44,672 nt of DNA from positions 1 to 44,672 of the forward strand of contig CASFJV010000047.1 in NCBI GenBank assembly GCA_949295125.1. The letters are read 5' to 3'. This DNA is from an uncultured Spirochaetales bacterium (GTDB lineage: Bacteria; Spirochaetota; Spirochaetia; Sphaerochaetales; Sphaerochaetaceae). The notes beneath the pieces were generated by a model. It worked only from the letters and a program-made list of their open reading frames with translations, was not told the DNA's origin and searched no databases. The position numbers and the translations under genes were made by a program. Within the stretch, counting starts at the first letter, position 1; every line of letters starts with the position of its first letter. This document shows positions 35,065 through 44,500 of the stretch, one piece after another.

Positions 35065-37791
35065 ATGGACATGGCAAATTTCTTAACTGCCCTTTTCGGA
35101 GGGTCAAAACACGACAGGGATATGAAACATCTGTCCCCGATCATTTCTAAAATAAATGCAGAAGAGAACTGGGCTAAAAGCCTGAGTGAAGATGAATTCA
35201 AGGAACAGACAAAAATCTGGAAAGAAGAAGTGAAAAATGGCAAAAGCCTTGATGAGATACTTGTTAAGGCATTTGCACTTGCCAGGGAAGCAGCCTCAAG
35301 GACTCTTGGGGAGAGGCATTACGATGTCCAGCTGATGGGTGCGGTCACACTCCATGAAGGAAAGATCATGGAACTCAAGACAGGAGAAGGAAAAACGCTT
35401 GCCTGCGTACCGGCAGCATACCTGAACGCACTTGAGGGAGAGGGAGTCCATATCGTAACAGTCAACGATTACCTTGCAAGGCGTGATGCTGAATGGATGT
35501 CACCTGTCTATAACTACCTTGGCCTCACTGTCGGGGTAATCACAAGCGACATGGATACAAACGCCAAGAAGGCAGCCTATGCAGCAGACATAACATACGG
35601 CACGAACAACGAATTCGGTTTTGACTATCTCAGGGATAACATGAAAGTCAACTACCAGGACAAGATCCAGGCAAAGCACCATTATGCAATAGTTGATGAG
35701 ATAGACAGCATCCTTATTGATGAGGCAAGGACACCTCTTATCATATCAGGACAGGGTGAAGATGATACGCCAAAAGTAAGGGCTGCGAACTCGATCGTGC
35801 CAATGCTGAAAGAATGCGAGAAAGATCCTGCAACCGGCAATTACTATGAGCTGACGGAAATGGAGAAGCTTGACAGGGAAACAGCACTGAACTTTGATGA
35901 AAGGGGTGACTACAAAATTGATGAGAAAGAGAAGAAGGTCACATTCACAAAGCAGGGCATGAGCCATATGGAGGAGCTCCTTAGAAAGGCAGGAGCGCTG
36001 CTTGAAAGCAAGGACGATGAAGGGAACACGGTCTACAGCCTCTATGACGGAGAGAACTTTGAACTTGTGCATTATGTCACACAGGCAGTGAAGGCCCACA
36101 GGCTTTTTGAGAAGGATGTTGACTACATCGTTAAAGATGGCGAAGTCCAGATAGTCGATGAATTTACAGGACGCGTGCTTACAGGAAGAAGATATTCAGA
36201 TGGACTGCACCAGGCAATTGAGGCAAAAGAGAATGTACGCGTCCTCGGACAGAGCAAGACATTTGCTACAATCACGTTCCAGAACTTCTTCAGGATGTAT
36301 GACAAGCTTTCTGGAATGACAGGAACTGCAGATACCGAGGCTGGAGAATTCAGGGAAATCTATGGCCTTGATGTCGTTGTAATCCCTACAAACCGCCCTG
36401 TGATAAGGAAAGACCTGAAAGATCTCATATATTACGATGAGAAAGCCAAATTCAATGCCATCGTGAACGATGTGAAGAAAATCCATGAGACAGGACAGCC
36501 AATCCTGATAGGCACTGTAAGCATCGAGAAATCAGAAATCCTTTCAGCCATGCTCAGGCGTTCAGGAATAAGGCACGAGGTGCTCAACGCAAAGAACCAC
36601 GCAAGGGAAGCCTACATCATAGGCGAGGCAGGAATGAAGGGTTCTGTCACGATTGCAACCAACATGGCCGGCAGAGGCACGGACATTAAGCTTGGAGGAT
36701 CTCCTGAACATCTTGCAAGGAAGAAATGCGGAACGGATGCAGACCTTGAGACCTATAAGAAGGCCCTGGAGGAGATCATGCCTGAGTACAGGAAGGCTTA
36801 TGAGGAAGTCAAGCAGCTTGGAGGGCTTTACATCATCGGCTCCGAGCGTCATGAGTCAAGGCGAATCGACAACCAGCTCAGGGGAAGGTCAGGCAGGCAG
36901 GGAGATCCGGGAACTTCAAGATTCTATGTATCCCTGGAAGACCCGCTGATGCGCCTCTTTGCAAAAGAAGGGCTGAGGGAGATGATAGGAAGGATGGGCC
37001 TGAATGATGGATCTGCAATCGAGCATAAAATGCTTGATAACGCAATTGAAAAGGCTCAGCAGAGGGTCGAGGCAAGGAACTTTGAAATCAGGAAACACCT
37101 TCTTGAATACGATGACGTCCTCAACGAGCAGAGGAATTACATCTATTGTGAGCGTGATAAGATCCTTCTTGACGAAAACCTTTCAGACAGGATTCTTTCA
37201 AACGTAAAGAACATCATAGATTTCTATGTAGATGAAAACAGCAAGGACAAGTCCAAAGCCCTCACGGAGATCAAGGATTTCTTCCATCTGACAGCAGAGG
37301 ATATCACGCTTGAGAATGCCTACTCCATGATAGAAAAAGACATAAGGGAGAAAGAGGCAAAGGTGACAAAGCCTGAATTCAACAGGTTCATAAGGTATGT
37401 CTACCTCAGGAATATAGACAGGAGATGGATTGATCACCTGGATGCCCTTGAAGAGCTGAAGGATTCGGCACATCTCATGAGCTATGCACAGAAGAACCCT
37501 CTTGTTGAATATAAGAATACTGCAAGCGATGCCTTTGATGACATGATCAGTGACATAAGCGACCAGGTGGTAAAGACCGTTGTCTCTGTCAGGGTAGTCA
37601 CGGAAAGGGAAAGGAAAGAAAGGGTGCTGAACCTAAAGCACCAGGAGGCAAGAAGCCAGACGGCAGTATCAAGCAGGAGCGAAAGTGAGAACCAGCAAGT
37701 CAGGCGCACTGGCCCAAAGGTTGGAAGGAACGATCCATGCCCATGCGGGAGCGGAAAGAAATACAAGAACTGCTGTGGTAAAACTTGGTAA
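35065..37791 (+). CDS. secA: Protein translocase ATPase SecA
   Basis: 908 aa (906 from the second ATG at 35071). The DEAD motor has [40 protein letters not shown] and, later, [17 protein letters not shown] and [20 protein letters not shown]. The C-terminus has the SecB- and zinc-binding tail [18 protein letters not shown]. It drives preproteins through SecYEG. The gene lacks a Shine-Dalgarno, and its start lies directly behind an AT-rich -10-like run. It is the last host gene before the prophage. Confidence 0.97.
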   Translation: MDMANFLTALFGGSKHDRDMKHLSPIISKINAEENWAKSLSEDEFKEQTKIWKEEVKNGKSLDEILVKAFALAREAASRTLGERHYDVQLMGAVTLHEGKIMELKTGEGKTLACVPAAYLNALEGEGVHIVTVNDYLARRDAEWMSPVYNYLGLTVGVITSDMDTNAKKAAYAADITYGTNNEFGFDYLRDNMKVNYQDKIQAKHHYAIVDEIDSILIDEARTPLIISGQGEDDTPKVRAANSIVPMLKECEKDPATGNYYELTEMEKLDRETALNFDERGDYKIDEKEKKVTFTKQGMSHMEELLRKAGALLESKDDEGNTVYSLYDGENFELVHYVTQAVKAHRLFEKDVDYIVKDGEVQIVDEFTGRVLTGRRYSDGLHQAIEAKENVRVLGQSKTFATITFQNFFRMYDKLSGMTGTADTEAGEFREIYGLDVVVIPTNRPVIRKDLKDLIYYDEKAKFNAIVNDVKKIHETGQPILIGTVSIEKSEILSAMLRRSGIRHEVLNAKNHAREAYIIGEAGMKGSVTIATNMAGRGTDIKLGGSPEHLARKKCGTDADLETYKKALEEIMPEYRKAYEEVKQLGGLYIIGSERHESRRIDNQLRGRSGRQGDPGTSRFYVSLEDPLMRLFAKEGLREMIGRMGLNDGSAIEHKMLDNAIEKAQQRVEARNFEIRKHLLEYDDVLNEQRNYIYCERDKILLDENLSDRILSNVKNIIDFYVDENSKDKSKALTEIKDFFHLTAEDITLENAYSMIEKDIREKEAKVTKPEFNRFIRYVYLRNIDRRWIDHLDALEELKDSAHLMSYAQKNPLVEYKNTASDAFDDMISDISDQVVKTVVSVRVVTERERKERVLNLKHQEARSQTAVSSRSESENQQVRRTGPKVGRNDPCPCGSGKKYKNCCGKTW

Positions 37792-37842
37792 TACAAGTAA
37801 TTATATAATTATGTTTTTTATTAGAAATTATTGAAACTATCG

Positions 37843-37887
37843 TTTTGCCCACATTTTGCCCACGTAAGTTTTTTCTCGTGGGCAAAA
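37843..37887. repeat. Direct plus inverted TTTTGCCCAC repeats, possible attachment or integrase-arm site
   Basis: TTTTGCCCAC occurs at 37843-37852 and 37854-37863. The second copy forms a perfect 11-bp inverted repeat with CGTGGGCAAAA (37877-37887) across a 12-nt loop. It lies about 50 bp after secA at the host-phage junction. Confidence 0.6.
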
Positions 37888-37944
37888 AATAGTACAGATG
37901 GCTGATGACTTTTATCGTAAAAGAAGGTTGTCGGCCACCTGTAC
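37882..37944 (-). terminator. Terminator of the prophage lysis operon
   Basis: Minus strand: an 18-base arm (37944 to 37927) pairs with 37909-37892, starting with 11 continuous pairs, followed by TATTTTTT. It lies eight bases after the stop at 37953. Confidence 0.75.
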
Positions 37945-37952
37945 ACGAAATC

Positions 37953-38510
37953 CTAAAACATCCAACCTATTCCAGCACGGACGCTAATATTATTTCTGCT
38001 TGGATTAATTACATCATTAATTGTTGATCGTAACATGTAATCAACTCCAGCCTGTAACATTAATGAATTACCAATCCTTGCGCCTAATGTCAGCCCTACC
38101 CCGTACTCTGGGATATCATCCTGAAATCCTAATATTCCTTCAGTCGCAATGTACATTTTGGAACCTGATTCCTTTGCTAATTTTTCGTTTTCCGCTTCGA
38201 GATCATTGATCTTCTGATCTTTCCTGTCACTTTCAGCTTTCAATACTTCAAGATTTTCTCTTACTGCTGTTAGATCTGTCAGCAGTATTTCCTTCAGTTC
38301 CTCCACTTCCAGTTCTGGAGCTGAGGATACAGATGGCGCGATCAAGATGCTCTCTAGTATCTTCCCAGAGTCTTCTTTCGGATTCTCTTCCGATACTTTC
38401 ACTATAGGAACTTCCTTTTCTCCTGATCCTGTTGCACGCCCCGGAAAGGCCCAGAGCGAGTAGGAAACCACCAATAATACCAATAAGAATATCCCTGATT
38501 TTCTGCACAT
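37953..38510 (-). CDS. Exported coiled-coil protein with C-terminal beta-anchor, candidate phage spanin or outer-membrane protein
   Basis: 185 aa, no family recognised. The N-terminus (MCRKSGIFLLVLLVVSYSLW) is a signal peptide or membrane anchor. A linker leads to a coiled coil (about 75-115: LEVLKAESDRKDQKINDLEA). The last 70 residues read as about four amphipathic strands (YGVGLTLGARIG, SLMLQAGVDYML, ISVRAGIGWMF) ending in Phe, as outer-membrane barrels do. The layout resembles a trimeric autotransporter anchor or a single-protein spanin. AGGAGG lies seven nt before the ATG. It follows two membrane genes and ends at a terminator, so a role in lysis of the two membranes is inferred. Confidence 0.8.
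   Translation of the reverse strand: MCRKSGIFLLVLLVVSYSLWAFPGRATGSGEKEVPIVKVSEENPKEDSGKILESILIAPSVSSAPELEVEELKEILLTDLTAVRENLEVLKAESDRKDQKINDLEAENEKLAKESGSKMYIATEGILGFQDDIPEYGVGLTLGARIGNSLMLQAGVDYMLRSTINDVINPSRNNISVRAGIGWMF
38248..38508 (-). CDS. Candidate nested lipoprotein (Rz1-like) in an alternative frame
   Basis: 86 codons from a GTG at 38506-38508, wholly inside the 185-aa gene. The two starts overlap as ATGTG, so one AGGAGG could serve both. The translation begins VQKIRDILIGIIGGFLLALG and continues LSGAC, a basic start, hydrophobic core and a relaxed spirochaete-type lipobox. The mature part is rich in Ser, Arg and Gly (CNRIRRKGSSYSESIGRES). Nested lipoproteins are typical of Rz/Rz1 spanin pairs. 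It may be an accidental open frame. An ATG of the same frame lies upstream at 38592. Confidence 0.3.
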   Translation of the reverse strand: MQKIRDILIGIIGGFLLALGLSGACNRIRRKGSSYSESIGRESERRLWEDTREHLDRAICILSSRTGSGGTEGNTADRSNSSKRKS

Positions 38511-39058
38511 TATCTGCCCTCCTTGAATTTAGCAATGTATGCCCTTCCCTCTTCTGCTTCTTTTTTAAATCCTGCCTTATCTGCTTCTTCAATTGTTAAT
38601 GCAGTACCATTTACAACCAGAGTGAGCGGCTTATCGAGATCAGGTGTTCCACCAAAAGTATCGTTGATAAAACGATACCTAAGGCTTTTTTCGAGCGGAG
38701 AATCCTTTTTAGAGACTGCCATACTTTTGATAAATCGTGACCCTATAGCCATAAGGATTCCAATACTCATCACGGAAAGCCAAAGCGAAACCCATCCCCA
38801 AGTGGTTGCAAGAACAGCTCCAAGCCATCCAGCACATGCTAATGCAATGTAGATTGATATCTGAAACATTTCTGGAGTGTAATCTTTAATAACAATGTGG
38901 TAAGTTGTCCTGGCTATTAATACTGCAACACCTGCTCCAAAAAAGCCAAAGAAGAAGGAATATAAGACTCCAACATCAAAAGCTAATCCAGAGATTAAAG
39001 CTGCTGCAAGAAGACCAACTACAGCAGAGAGACCATATATTAATAGTTTCTTTTTCAT
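38510..39058 (-). CDS. Prophage membrane protein in the lysis cassette
   Basis: 182 aa, not recognised. Four hydrophobic segments fill the first 115 residues (LLIYGLSAVVGLLAAALISG, VLYSFFFGFFGAGVAVLIAR, ISIYIALACAGWLGAVLATT), followed by a soluble C-terminal part (TLVVNGTALTIEEADKAGFK). Its ATG overlaps the stop of the holin-like gene (ATGA), and its stop overlaps the next start (TAATG). A role in the lysis module is inferred from position. Confidence 0.8.
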   Translation of the reverse strand: MKKKLLIYGLSAVVGLLAAALISGLAFDVGVLYSFFFGFFGAGVAVLIARTTYHIVIKDYTPEMFQISIYIALACAGWLGAVLATTWGWVSLWLSVMSIGILMAIGSRFIKSMAVSKKDSPLEKSLRYRFINDTFGGTPDLDKPLTLVVNGTALTIEEADKAGFKKEAEEGRAYIAKFKEGR

Positions 39059-39516
39059 TCTGTTGTAACCTCCGTTTTTTTCGCTTTGGATTTCTTGATT
39101 GCCCCATGGGCAATGTCATAGATGATGAACGAGAATCCTGTGAAGAAAAACCCGTTCCCGATACCATAGACCAGCACATAAGCCACCCCTTTCCATCCTT
39201 CCAGCGTGTTCTGCATCCAGCCAAAGATAAAGCCTATAACCAAATACAGCGCTAAAAGGAGGACAGGAAGGGATGGCAACCATGGCGGTCTCCTGGTACG
39301 CTTCAGCCAATATCCAGCAATCATAATCACAGCTATCCAAATAGCCATAATAGGATCAAGGACAGAAGCTAGAAGCTTCACAATGGAGAAAATTGGTACC
39401 ATTCCATTGACCTCCTCGAGAAGTATGCGGACCAATCCGCAGATGAAAGAAAGGGACGAAATAACAGGCGCAAGAATCCCATGGCCATGCTTTTCCATCA
39501 GATCTTCTTCAATCAT
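39055..39516 (-). CDS. Holin-like prophage membrane protein
   Basis: 153 aa with three or four hydrophobic segments (PIMAIWIAVIMIAGYWLK, SLPVLLLALYLVIGFIFGWM, GIGNGFFFTGFSFIIYDIAH) and a lysine-rich tail (KKSKAKKTE). Size, segment number and charged tail fit a phage holin. GGAG is only two nt from the first ATG; a second ATG at 39498 (MEKHGHGILAP) may be the true start. It is first in a coupled three-gene cassette. No endolysin is seen in the window. Confidence 0.75.
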   Translation of the reverse strand: MIEEDLMEKHGHGILAPVISSLSFICGLVRILLEEVNGMVPIFSIVKLLASVLDPIMAIWIAVIMIAGYWLKRTRRPPWLPSLPVLLLALYLVIGFIFGWMQNTLEGWKGVAYVLVYGIGNGFFFTGFSFIIYDIAHGAIKKSKAKKTEVTTE

Positions 39517-39656
39517 GACTCCAGTGTTAAACAGTTATTAGATGTCGTAAATGGTTATAGCCCGGTTAATGGACTTAATGACTCTGATCAAACAATATAT
39601 CTATGGCAAGCATTAATTCTAAATCACGCTAATATATAAAAATCTTGAAAAAAGTA

Positions 39657-39685
39657 TTGCATATAAATCAAAAATGTAATATTAT
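39657..39685 (+). promoter_or_regulatory. Sigma-70 promoter of the plus-strand prophage cassette
   Basis: TTGCAT (39657-39662), 17-nt spacer, TATTAT (39680-39685), followed by GGAGG (39694-39698) and the ATG at 39706. Confidence 0.75.
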
Positions 39686-39705
39686 ATAACCATGGAGGTA
39701 AAGAG

Positions 39706-39822
39706 ATGAAGAAAAAAGAAAAGCCACCAAACAAGGTGGCTCCGGTTCTAGCAGTAATCTTCTTGGTTTTGCAGATCATAGATAAACTGCTTGAAATCGT
39801 TCAGAAACTGGTTGATAGGTAA
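39706..39822 (+). CDS. Small membrane peptide (38 aa) of the prophage cassette
   Basis: A lysine/proline-rich start (MKKKEKPPNKVAP) is followed by one membrane helix (VLAVIFLVLQIIDKLLEIVQ). GGAGG sits seven nt before the ATG, behind a strong promoter. A 7-bp hairpin (AGCCACC/GGTGGCT, 39722-39741) covers codons 6-12 and could affect translation. Function unknown; the form fits small phage toxins, superinfection or lysis-control peptides. Confidence 0.65.
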   Translation: MKKKEKPPNKVAPVLAVIFLVLQIIDKLLEIVQKLVDR

Positions 39823-39828
39823 CCAGCT

Positions 39829-39856
39829 GGGCAACTCCTCAAAAAAAGAGTTGCCC
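39829..39856. repeat. 9-bp perfect hairpin between the two small peptide genes
   Basis: GGGCAACTC, loop of ten, GAGTTGCCC. No T-run follows on either strand, so it looks like an RNA structure or processing site instead of a terminator. Confidence 0.55.
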
Positions 39857-39885
39857 TACTTAAAATTTATCAGGGAGAATGAAAA

Positions 39886-39966
39886 ATGTCAAAGATAATT
39901 ACCATATTGCTTATTATAGCTATAGTTCTGACCAGTATCAGCCTAGTTTTAAAAATATTTTATTAG
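39886..39966 (+). CDS. Small hydrophobic peptide (26 aa) of the prophage cassette
   Basis: A single membrane helix makes up nearly the whole peptide (MSKIITILLIIAIVLTSISL). GGGAG lies eight nt before the ATG. Its size and hydrophobicity resemble type I toxins, but no antisense RNA gene is recognised. It lies 10 bp before the DNA-binding protein gene. Confidence 0.55.
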   Translation: MSKIITILLIIAIVLTSISLVLKIFY

Positions 39967-39976
39967 GAACATAACA

Positions 39977-40177
39977 ATGGAAGAAAAAAAGAATACCCAC
40001 GGAGGTAAAAGAGCAGGAGCAGGCCGTCCAAAAGGAATAAAAAAGCCATATGCTCAAATTGTCTGCTCTGTACCTCTTGAATACTCTGAGAGATTAAGAT
40101 CCCTTGCTTTAAATGAAGGACTTAGTCTAAGTAAAATGTTACAGAAGATAATAGATAACTATGTAGAAAGGCTATAA
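39977..40177 (+). CDS. Small GRPKG/ribbon-helix-helix DNA-binding protein
   Basis: 66 aa. The N-terminus carries the AT-hook-like GGKRAGAGRPKG common in phage and plasmid proteins. The rest (QIVCSVPLEYSERLRSLALN then LSLSKMLQKIIDNYV) fits a ribbon-helix-helix domain. AGGAA lies eight nt before the ATG. As third gene of the cassette it may regulate the promoter at 39657-39685; this is inference. It overlaps the convergent pseudogene by 19 bp. Confidence 0.8.
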   Translation: MEEKKNTHGGKRAGAGRPKGIKKPYAQIVCSVPLEYSERLRSLALNEGLSLSKMLQKIIDNYVERL

Positions 40178-40483
40178 TCTTGCAGAATGTTAACTTTTGC
40201 TTCCTGCCCTTCTTCTAGGATATCTTCGTAAGGAACATTATCAGCATCCAGAAGAGATTTTACATAGGCATAAACCACATCTTTCTGGGCTGATATTGTC
40301 GTAGGAACTCCTTTTTCAAATACCATTGAAGTCGGCAATTCCTGTATTGCTTCATAGAGCCTTGTGGAGTATAAGCCATTCAAGGCTCCTCCTAATGGGA
40401 ACTGGCGTGTCGTTCATCTGTTTAGCTTACCTTGAGGCATATGCATGGAGTTCAAAATGAACATAGCTCTGGCCTGTGGTAGA
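40159..40483 (-). pseudogene. Decayed tandem duplicate of the 144-aa prophage gene
   Basis: Directly after the stop of the intact copy, and in its frame, the DNA encodes STTGQSYVHFELHAYASR, like YVHFEISAYANR of the intact protein, then stops (40427-40429). A frame change near 40395 leads into LGGALNGLYSTRLYEAIQEL, which matches FGGAVRPVYEPVLFHATQEI. The remaining open frame, 40159-40383, parallels the intact C-terminus (PTTISAQKDVVYAYVKSLLD against PTTISEQKDVIYSYVKTMLD). The 5' part of the copy is missing. Confidence 0.8.
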
Positions 40484-40918
40484 TCAATCAGGTAACCCAT
40501 ATGTCACAACTCCTTCCGATGCTGTCTGTCCTTCTTCAAGAACATCCTCATACTGAGTTTCTGCGTTATCAAGCATTGTTTTTACGTAGCTATAGATAAC
40601 ATCCTTCTGTTCCGATATTGTTGTCGGCACTGCTGAGAACAGCCATGATGCTGGAATCTCCTGTGTGGCATGGAATAGGACTGGTTCATATACTGGTCTC
40701 ACCGCACCTCCGAAAGGAACGTCTTTCGCTGTAGGCTCCTGTACTCGCTGTCCTTCCATCAGCCTTGATTCCCTGTTCGCATAGGCTGAGATCTCGAAAT
40801 GCACGTATGTCTTATCACCTTCAGGGTAGACTGAAATGTTGTCTACAGCCCAGTAGGCATCAGGGAAATCGACATACAGATGGTTCAATTCTTTTTTCAA
40901 TTCAAACTTCAATCCCAT
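40484..40918 (-). CDS. Prophage protein of unknown function, intact paralogue
   Basis: 144 aa, not recognised. The sequence looks beta-rich early (YVHFEISAYANRESRLMEGQ) and helical late (ISEQKDVIYSYVKTMLDNA). AGGAGG lies nine nt before the ATG. It follows the tail-fibre genes in the same direction, where small fibre-associated or assembly proteins are usual; that role is inferred. A broken copy of its C-terminal two-thirds lies directly downstream. Confidence 0.75.
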   Translation of the reverse strand: MGLKFELKKELNHLYVDFPDAYWAVDNISVYPEGDKTYVHFEISAYANRESRLMEGQRVQEPTAKDVPFGGAVRPVYEPVLFHATQEIPASWLFSAVPTTISEQKDVIYSYVKTMLDNAETQYEDVLEEGQTASEGVVTYGLPD

Positions 40919-40936
40919 AGATATAATCCTCCTTAC

Positions 40937-41596
40937 TTACAGTGTGATTCCTTGAGGAACATAGTTTCCATCAAGCTTAGGGACGAATCGGCATTGTCCA
41001 TTCTTCCACAACGTTATCGGGTTTCCTCTTAACGCCGATGTCTCAAACAGTCCTCCGAGTTTTGCGTCTGATGGAACAACGTTAAATCCTGCATCCTGTG
41101 ACGTATCTGTATTAGACCCCGACCTCTTGAGCACCTTGTATACTGCTCCGCCTTTAGTACCTGCGATCTTACATCCCTTTGGGTAGCTTGTATCGGGACA
41201 GTGGCCCATTCCGCAGAGATACAGATAGCCTTTTCCTGCACCTTTATAATATCCAGACGAATTGCTGAAACTGATGCGCCACACCCATGTCCTGATACTG
41301 CTGTTGACTTTCCCCGTGCCTGAACGGTTGTTTACATTTATCCACATGTCCCCTTGGTTCTTGTTCGAGAAACTTCCATCAGATACCCATTTCGATCCGT
41401 CCCAGTGCTGAAGCCTTACTGTATGAGTTGGAGATCCAAAAAGTGCATAGTTTCCCGTAAACTTGAACGTCCATGAATAGCAGGCTATGTAAAGATAGCT
41501 GGTACCTCCATTGGGAGTGAGAGCATTGTCTGTCGTCCAGCTTACAGTTGCCAGATCCACTCCGTCTAAATTTTCTCTCGTTACATGATTTGCCAT
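40937..41596 (-). CDS. Prophage tail-associated protein, unknown family
   Basis: 219 aa, rich in Gly, Ser, Asn, Thr and Trp, as beta-structured fibre proteins are (WTTDNALTPNGGTSYLYIAC, SGYYKGAGKGYLYLCGMGHC). Several cysteines occur, unusual for a fibre. Its ATG overlaps the stop of the large tail gene (TAATG), so the two are translationally coupled. A receptor-binding or tip role is plausible from position; no catalytic motif is visible. Confidence 0.7.
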   Translation of the reverse strand: MANHVTRENLDGVDLATVSWTTDNALTPNGGTSYLYIACYSWTFKFTGNYALFGSPTHTVRLQHWDGSKWVSDGSFSNKNQGDMWINVNNRSGTGKVNSSIRTWVWRISFSNSSGYYKGAGKGYLYLCGMGHCPDTSYPKGCKIAGTKGGAVYKVLKRSGSNTDTSQDAGFNVVPSDAKLGGLFETSALRGNPITLWKNGQCRFVPKLDGNYVPQGITL

Positions 41597-44500
41597 TAGT
41601 TAAACACAGCCCCCCATACGACATTTGAAGTGCCTTGAACATTCACATTTCCGTACATGTTTTTTATATATCCATTAAGAAATGGAGAATTACCTGTTCC
41701 AAGAGAAGAATCATCATTGGCTGGCATAAGGGTTTCCACTATATTACCTCTCTCCGAAGATATAAGTTGCAATGTCCCGGATATGTAATAGTAATCAGTC
41801 AGTTTAAAAGTGATATATCCAATTTCTGTTGTATATACTATTAATTCAGATGAGGTTTTTCTAACGTTTGATACACTCCGTGAAATGCCATTCAAAACAC
41901 ATTTAGTTCCTGTTTTACACATATATACAGAATCAACATTATTTAATCCATTTGCCCATCCTTTTGGTGAAGCATAACGAATATAACTATCACTATTAAA
42001 AGTACTTCCTAATACTAATTTTGTTGCTTTTGGATAAATTGTATTTGGAAGTATTTCAACTCCATTAAGAGGATCTGATGAACTATATAGAGTAATATTG
42101 CTTTCATTATAGAAATAAACACTAATCGTTGCAAAATTTTTACCAGAAGATAATTGCTGTGGAATATCAAACTCATAATAAATATTCTCTCCTTTTTTTA
42201 CAGTAAAATTCCAATCTTTGTAATTACCTTCGCCTAATTCTTTCCAATTCAAATATTGCCAGCTATAAATTGTTTTATTAGCAACTTTTATTGTTATTAT
42301 ACTTTCGTTATCAGAATCTATGCTATTGTTTAGTATTCTAAGCTTATAATTACCACTATACGGAGCCGTTATAGAAAGACTAATAGTATCCCACCACGAA
42401 CCTGTTCCACTATATTCTTTTCTATTTATCTCAAGCATGTTCGAGGAATTAGTACGTTTGAATTTGTAGCCTGTTCCGTTATAAGTTGCATCTCCGGAAG
42501 ACCCAGGGGAAATCAGAGATAAAGCATTATTAGAGTTCCAATGAGTTGGACTAGAACAAGAAATATTTTTCGTTTCAACAGAACCCTTATTTGTTTTAAA
42601 TATTACACCTACATCATCCTCACATGATAACTCTCCACTAATAAATGCATCATTAGCAGTTATTCCTTCAACTATTATTTTTGAAAGTTCTGCTCCCCAT
42701 GCTTTTAAGACTCCAGATTTTGCCTGTAACAGGAATCCTATTCCACTTCCTGTGTCAACAATATCGTCACCATCGAGTTCAAACCTATCTCCGCCGAATA
42801 TTGCACCTGTGATTCGTATATACTGTGCAGCTATATACTGAGCCACAAGCTGTTTGATCATTTCAACCATGGATGCATTCTGACTTCCTGACATTATTGC
42901 ATCATATATGCCAGAAATCATTAATTCTGAATTATGATGGGAGTCTGCAATGTACGGAACCCATGTACCTACGCCACTTGTTCCGACACTCTGGCATACA
43001 TAATAATTTGATGTCTTTTTACCATCTGCATCCTGTGTTATATAGACAACCATGTCTCCTTCCTTAATTGGGCCTTTTCCTTCAACTACAGTCGGGAAAG
43101 ACTGCCCAAGTGTTGCATCAACAGTTCCAAGGTATGCAGGCGTAAAATCTGGATATGCGCCAGAGACAGTAAACTCTCTTGTCCCCAATCCTTCCAGAGA
43201 ACATGCAATCTTAAATGCTACTGTAGTGCACTCTTTGGCTATGGTTATGAATGCGTTGTCTCCTGTATATGTAGTGCCTTCTATTTTTGTTCCGCTGTCA
43301 TTTGAGAAGTAAATGTTATCATTAGCCGCAATAGTCCATACAGCCTGGTTAGATAGATTATAGTTTTTCTTGTTACATGCAAGTGTCAGTGTGGAAGGAG
43401 ATGCCACATACTGCCTGGAAGTCATAGGATATGTATTAGGCGATACATTAATTTCAAAGCTTACAGGCTGAATGTCAGTACAGCTTATAACTATACTATC
43501 CTTGTATTCGCCAGCGGTGGCTGTTATCTTTATTGGTTCTACTGGAACTTCATAGCTGTTCTCAAAGAATGGCAGGGAATTGCACCAATCATATATGGCT
43601 TGGTCTGTAGCTCCCATCAGCTTGAAGAATGTGTACCAGCCTGTTGCCGATAGATCAATGCCCACTAGATTCCTTAGTTTTAATGTTGAATCCAAAAATT
43701 TTGATATCGGAGTAGCAATTGTTGGATGTACATATGCAAAAATATACATAGCCCTTGTTTCTGTTAAATTTGCTAACTCTAATGTCGAAAATTTTTTATA
43801 ATCTTCAGTAATAGCATTTGTTTCAACTTTTGATGTGATATCACCAGCAACTCGAGTGCTGCTTTCAATGCTACATAAATAAGCGAATTTTGCATCTTCA
43901 GGTAAAGTATCCCCTGCAGTAAATGATGCCTCTAACGAAACAAACGAATAATGCTCATATAGATTATCCTTCCCTTTTACATAATATAGTTTTTCATCAC
44001 TAGGATTTTCTATCGCACCAAAATCAAACAACCATTCATGTGTTGCCTCATCATATGGTGCGCTGGTCTGATTGTACCCACTTCTATTCACATGATCATA
44101 TTGCAGGAGATTAGTAAGCTTATTCCCCAACACCATTTCACCTGTAAAATAAGGAATCGTCTTAAGCACTTCAACCTTATCTGCATACTCAAGGCTTGCA
44201 AAATATGGGAAGGCTTCTTCCAGATTTACGGGGAGAGGTATTATTCTTAAATCTCTAGCCTTAATTGATATTGTATCTCCAGCTTTTGTTCCTTGAATTC
44301 TTACCATAATGGTGTAATAGTCATAATTTTCATCCCAATGAGCAAAATCACTAGGTGTTCTAAAACTTTCACCTGTTAGATAAAATACAAATGTTTTTTC
44401 GTTCTCAAGAGTTCTATCTATTGGAGGAGCAATAGATCCCACATATCCATATGAACCATCGCCTTTAATATATCTTCTCTCAAAAAATATATTCAAACTT

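Noticed and set aside
37801..37952. Integrase gene remnant after secA
   Set aside because: No open frame with tyrosine or serine recombinase motifs; only repeats and a terminator are present.
39487..39639. 50-codon plus-strand open frame before the small cassette
   Set aside because: No ribosome site, antisense to the start of the holin-like gene, and no recognisable features; kept only as possible remnant coding sequence.
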